Shown piece after piece: positions 61,424 through 64,000 of a stretch of 64,000 nucleotides of DNA. Source of the stretch: Limnochorda sp. L945t (GTDB lineage Bacteria; Bacillota; Limnochordia; Limnochordales; Geochordaceae); NCBI RefSeq assembly GCF_035593305.1, contig NZ_CP141615.1, positions 3,007,722-3,071,721 on the forward strand. The letters run 5' to 3'. The position numbers were made by a program, and so were the translations under genes. The notes under the pieces are model-generated. The model had not been told where the DNA came from. It worked only from the letters and a program-made list of their open reading frames with translations, and ran no database searches. Position 1 is the stretch's first letter, and every line of letters starts with the position of its first letter.

Positions 61424-61518
61424 AGGACCCGGGGAGCTGGGTGGAGCCCGGCTGAGAGGGCAGCCCGCAATGCTGCCGACCCGCTGCACCTGATCTGGGT
61501 AATGCCAGCGCAGGGAGA
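61424..61518 (+). promoter_or_regulatory. TPP (thiamine diphosphate) riboswitch
   Basis: Clear THI-box aptamer: GGGGAGC at 61431, GGCTGAGAG at 61450, then ACCTGATCTGGGTAATGCCA from 61488 and the closing AGCGCAGGGA ending at 61516. The order and sequence match the conserved thi-box core. The 3' edge (AGGGAGAAG, 61512-61520) also serves as the ribosome site of the GTG start at 61528, so binding of TPP would hide the ribosome site and block translation, without a separate expression platform. Confidence 0.95.
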
Positions 61519-61527
61519 AGCGATGTC

Positions 61528-63225
61528 GTGCAACAGCACCTGCAGGACCGCCACCCGGGCCGGGTGGCGGTTTCGTTGGACCACGGCCCGGCCGTACTCG
61601 CGCTCCTGGCATTGGTGGGCCTCTGGGAGGCCGCCGTCCGCCTCGGCGAGGTGAGCCCGTGGGTCTTGCCGGCGCCTTCCCGGGTGGCCCGGGCCCTCTG
61701 GGAGAGCCGCGTCCTCCTGCTGGCTCACGCCGCGCCCACCCTGGTCGAGGCGGCGGCCGGGACGGCCCTCGCGCTGTGGGCCGGCGCCCTTTTCGGCGCG
61801 GTGGTCCATGCGACTCCGCTGGCCCGCCGGGCGCTCTACCCCCTGCTGGTCGGCACCCAGAGCCTGCCGGTCATCGTGGTGGCGCCCTTGCTCACCATCT
61901 GGCTGGGGTACGGCATCCTGCCCAAGGTGGTGCTGGTCGCGTTCACCGGCTTTTTCCCGATTGCCGTGGCCGTGGCCGACGGCCTGCAATCGGCGGTTCC
62001 CGAGATGCTGCGCTTGGTGCGGTCGATGGGCGGAGGGGGGTGGCAGCTCTTCTGGAAAGTGCGGGTGCCCTCGGCGCTCCCGTCCTTCTTCACGGGGGTC
62101 AAGGTCTCCATCACCTACGCGCTCATCGCGGCCGTGGTCTCCGAGTGGATGGGCGCGAGCGAGGGGCTCGGGGTCTTCATGTCGCGGTCGGCGCGGGCCT
62201 TTCAGACCGACCGGCTCTTCGCGGCCGTGGTCGGCGTGAGCGCCTTGAGTGCCGCGCTCTTCCTGGCGGTGGAGGGGCTGGCCCGGTTCGCCATGCCGTG
62301 GCACTACGGCCGGGCGGCCCCCCGCCGGCGCCGTCCTGCTGCCACGGCCCTCGTCGCGGCTGCCGAGGGCGACGGCCCGGGCAACGGGACGGAGACGCCC
62401 CTCTCCGCCATGTCGCCCGGCGCACAGACCTCCCGCGCAACGCTCGTAGTCGAAGGCATCTCCAAGCGTTTTCGGATGCCCTCGGGTGACGAGGTCGGGG
62501 TGCTGGAGGGCGTCAGCCTGTCCGTGCGGCCGAACGAGCTGGTGGCGCTCATCGGCCCCAGCGGATGCGGCAAGAGCACCCTGCTGCACATCGTCGCCGG
62601 GGTCGAGGCGCCCGACGCAGGCCACATCCGTCTGTCGGGGTCGGATATCACGGGGCGTACGGGCCTGGTGCGCCTCATGCCCCAGCAGGACCTGCTCATG
62701 CCCTGGCGGACCGTGCTGGGCAACTGCCTGATGGGCCCCGAGGTACAACGTCGCAACCTTGCGGCAGCCCGAGCCCGAGCCCTGGCCATGCTACCCTTGT
62801 TTGGGCTGAGCGGCTTCGAGCACGTCTATCCGGCTTTGCTGTCCGGTGGCATGCGACAACGGGCCAGCCTGCTGCGGACCGTGCTCGCCGGGGAGGGGCC
62901 CCTCTTGCTGGACGAACCGTTCGGAGCGCTGGACGCGCTGACGCGCCGGCGCATGTGGGCGTGGCTGCTGCACGTGCGGGCCAGGCTCGGGGTCTCCGTT
63001 CTCCTGATCACCCACGACGTGGAAGAGGCCGTGGCCCTGGCCGACCGCGTGTACGTCCTGAGCCCGCGACCTGCACGGGTCATCGCGGAGCGGCGCGTCC
63101 GGGAGCGGCCCGGGGAGCCTCTCGAGGCGCGCCGCTCCCAGGAGCTGCGCCACGAACTGTTGGAGGCGCTGGGCGTGCCGCCGTCAACCGTGGCCGTTTG
63201 GGGAGCCGACGCTGTCCGGGGGTGA
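61528..63225 (+). CDS. fused permease-ATPase for a thiamine precursor (ThiX-ThiZ type)
   Basis: A 565-residue fusion. Residues about 20-265 form an ABC permease of the SsuC/TauC/ThiX group (WVLPAPSRVARALWES, VPEMLRLVRSMGGGGWQLFWKVRVPSALPSF). After a 50-residue Ala/Gly/Pro-rich linker, residues about 310-530 form an ATPase: GPSGCGKST, signature SGGMRQRASLLR, LLLDEPFGALDAL and LLITHDVEEA. The TPP riboswitch in front and thiL upstream point to uptake of a thiamine pyrimidine (HMP or formylaminopyrimidine), usually done by separate ThiX, ThiY and ThiZ. The binding protein ThiY is not adjacent. GTG 61528 is set by the AGGGAGAAG ribosome site. Confidence 0.9.
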   Translation: MQQHLQDRHPGRVAVSLDHGPAVLALLALVGLWEAAVRLGEVSPWVLPAPSRVARALWESRVLLLAHAAPTLVEAAAGTALALWAGALFGAVVHATPLARRALYPLLVGTQSLPVIVVAPLLTIWLGYGILPKVVLVAFTGFFPIAVAVADGLQSAVPEMLRLVRSMGGGGWQLFWKVRVPSALPSFFTGVKVSITYALIAAVVSEWMGASEGLGVFMSRSARAFQTDRLFAAVVGVSALSAALFLAVEGLARFAMPWHYGRAAPRRRRPAATALVAAAEGDGPGNGTETPLSAMSPGAQTSRATLVVEGISKRFRMPSGDEVGVLEGVSLSVRPNELVALIGPSGCGKSTLLHIVAGVEAPDAGHIRLSGSDITGRTGLVRLMPQQDLLMPWRTVLGNCLMGPEVQRRNLAAARARALAMLPLFGLSGFEHVYPALLSGGMRQRASLLRTVLAGEGPLLLDEPFGALDALTRRRMWAWLLHVRARLGVSVLLITHDVEEAVALADRVYVLSPRPARVIAERRVRERPGEPLEARRSQELRHELLEALGVPPSTVAVWGADAVRG

Positions 63226-63250
63226 GGGGCCGCAGGGGCGCGGCCGAGTT

Positions 63251-64000
63251 TCACGCAAGCGCCGGTCGCAGCCTGGCCAGCAGGGTCTTTAGGTTGGCCT
63301 CGGGCCGTTCGCACCGGGTCCCCGTGCACAGGACGTACGCGCCGTCGCCTTGTGCCGCCTCCCAGCGGAGTTCCAGGGACGGGTGAGGAAGGCGCAGAGC
63401 GCCTGCCAGCCCCTCGCGCGCAGCAGCCACCGAGGCCGTCATGGCGGTCAGGGTGGAGGTACCGCCGTCCAACCGGTCGAGTGCACACCACAGCGCGGCC
63501 GTGCCCGAAACGTGCTGTCGCATGAGGGGCCAGGCCGCCTCGACGACGTGGCGTCCCCGCTCCAGGTGCCGGGGGTCGTCCAGGAGAGCGGCGAGGCGGG
63601 CATGCACCGCCGCCATGGCCGCGTTGGGTGACGGGGTCGCCTGGTCCCAGACGTCCTGAGAACGCCCGATCGGCGAGGCGTGGTGCGTGCCGCTCAGGAA
63701 GTAGGCGCCGTCCTCGTGGAACTGCCGGAACGCCTCCTCGGCTCGGCGCTCCGCCCACTCCAGGTACCGGCGGTCGAGCGTGCAGGCGAACAGGTCGAGC
63801 GCCGCCAGCGCCGCAAAGGCGTAATCGTCGCAAAACGCCGGCACGGCGCGCCCGTCCGGGGTGGCGGGAGCATGCAACAATCCCAGCGCCGGATGAGTCA
63901 GGCGCTCGGTCACGAAGTCCCATCCGTCGAGGGCCGCCTTCAGATAACGCCGGGCCTGTTGGGGCTCGCCCGCCGTCCGGTAGCCCCAGGTGAGCGCCGA
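63251..64000 (-). CDS. YyaL/DUF255-type protein, C-terminal part only
   Basis: C-terminal piece (250 residues) of a YyaL-like protein: in the family an N-terminal thioredoxin-like domain is followed by an alpha/alpha-barrel. Only the barrel end is visible here: YLKAALDGWDFV, the conserved AFCDDYAFAALAALDLFACTLDRRYLEWA, and PSPNAAMAAVHARLAALLDDP. The frame continues to the window edge without a start, so GTG 63913 is internal. The function of the family is poorly known (human relative: SPATA20). It converges on the ThiX-ThiZ fusion gene, 25 bases apart. Confidence 0.85.
   Translation of the reverse strand, partial: SALTWGYRTAGEPQQARRYLKAALDGWDFVTERLTHPALGLLHAPATPDGRAVPAFCDDYAFAALAALDLFACTLDRRYLEWAERRAEEAFRQFHEDGAYFLSGTHHASPIGRSQDVWDQATPSPNAAMAAVHARLAALLDDPRHLERGRHVVEAAWPLMRQHVSGTAALWCALDRLDGGTSTLTAMTASVAAAREGLAGALRLPHPSLELRWEAAQGDGAYVLCTGTRCERPEANLKTLLARLRPALA

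Noticed and set aside
60259-62748. Long minus-strand open frame opposite thiL, riboswitch and ThiX-ThiZ
   Set aside because: It crosses the TPP aptamer and two well-supported genes, with no recognisable domain.
1-64000. CRISPR arrays, insertion sequences, prophage or rRNA genes
   Set aside because: No regular spaced repeats, transposase motifs, phage structural genes or rRNA signatures were seen on either strand.

Overview
The window is high-GC DNA (roughly 70% by eye), gene-dense, with frequent GTG/TTG starts and many ATGA/GTGA stop-start overlaps. The gene content suggests a Bacillota-like bacterium: a DnaD-type domain, a YkwD-type CAP protein, MotAB, an HD-type CCA enzyme and a K+-independent H+-pyrophosphatase. 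The envelope looks diderm. A UPF0164/PorV-like protein ends in Phe, a second exported Gly-rich protein may be a barrel, and none of the four solute-binding proteins has a lipobox. A diderm high-GC Bacillota such as Limnochordia would fit, but that assignment is inference.

Layout. 1-6.1 kb: sugar kinase (cut by the window edge), SDR, small Cys protein, hppA, DnaD-like protein, TrmJ-like methyltransferase. 6.2-9.3 kb: oxidative pentose-phosphate operon gnd-zwf-pgl, with pgl broken by one extra G in a 7-G run. 9.5-14.3 kb: surface or unknown proteins, a tRNA-Arg(CCT) and a decayed DUF4276 locus. 14.3-16.0 kb: motAB. 16.3-23.0 kb: one compact operon of GntR regulator, ribose-type ABC transporter, TrpA-like TIM barrel and FGGY kinase, the most unusual metabolic locus here. 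23-25.5 kb: cca and an orphan D12 adenine methylase.

25.6-34.8 kb: M20 hydrolase with an ATPase-less Dpp-type transporter, an acyl-CoA ligase, and a dicarboxylate carrier coupled to a malate/tartrate dehydrogenase. 35-39.6 kb: SDR, NagZ, L,D-transpeptidase, peroxiredoxin. 39.7-45.1 kb: a second ATPase-less Dpp-type transporter, DUF167 protein, LarA homologue. 45.1-52.2 kb, minus strand: a PstB-like ATPase with degenerate motifs, an EAL-CBS-GGDEF protein, pstS, pstC, pstA, then an Nramp-fold transporter. This places c-di-GMP turnover inside a phosphate-uptake cluster.

52.3-58 kb: YbjQ, RNA m5C methyltransferase, VapBC-type toxin-antitoxin, a frameshifted gene, fetAB and a TauE-type permease. 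58.2-64 kb: orphan beta-class DNA methyltransferase, exported protein, thiL, a TPP riboswitch in front of a fused permease-ATPase (ThiX-ThiZ type) transporter, and a YyaL/DUF255 protein cut by the window edge.

Perfect GC-rich hairpins without U tracts recur between genes. No insertion sequence, CRISPR array or rRNA was seen. No single wholly new system stands out. The best leads are the TrpA-like/FGGY/ABC operon and the c-di-GMP protein in the pst cluster.
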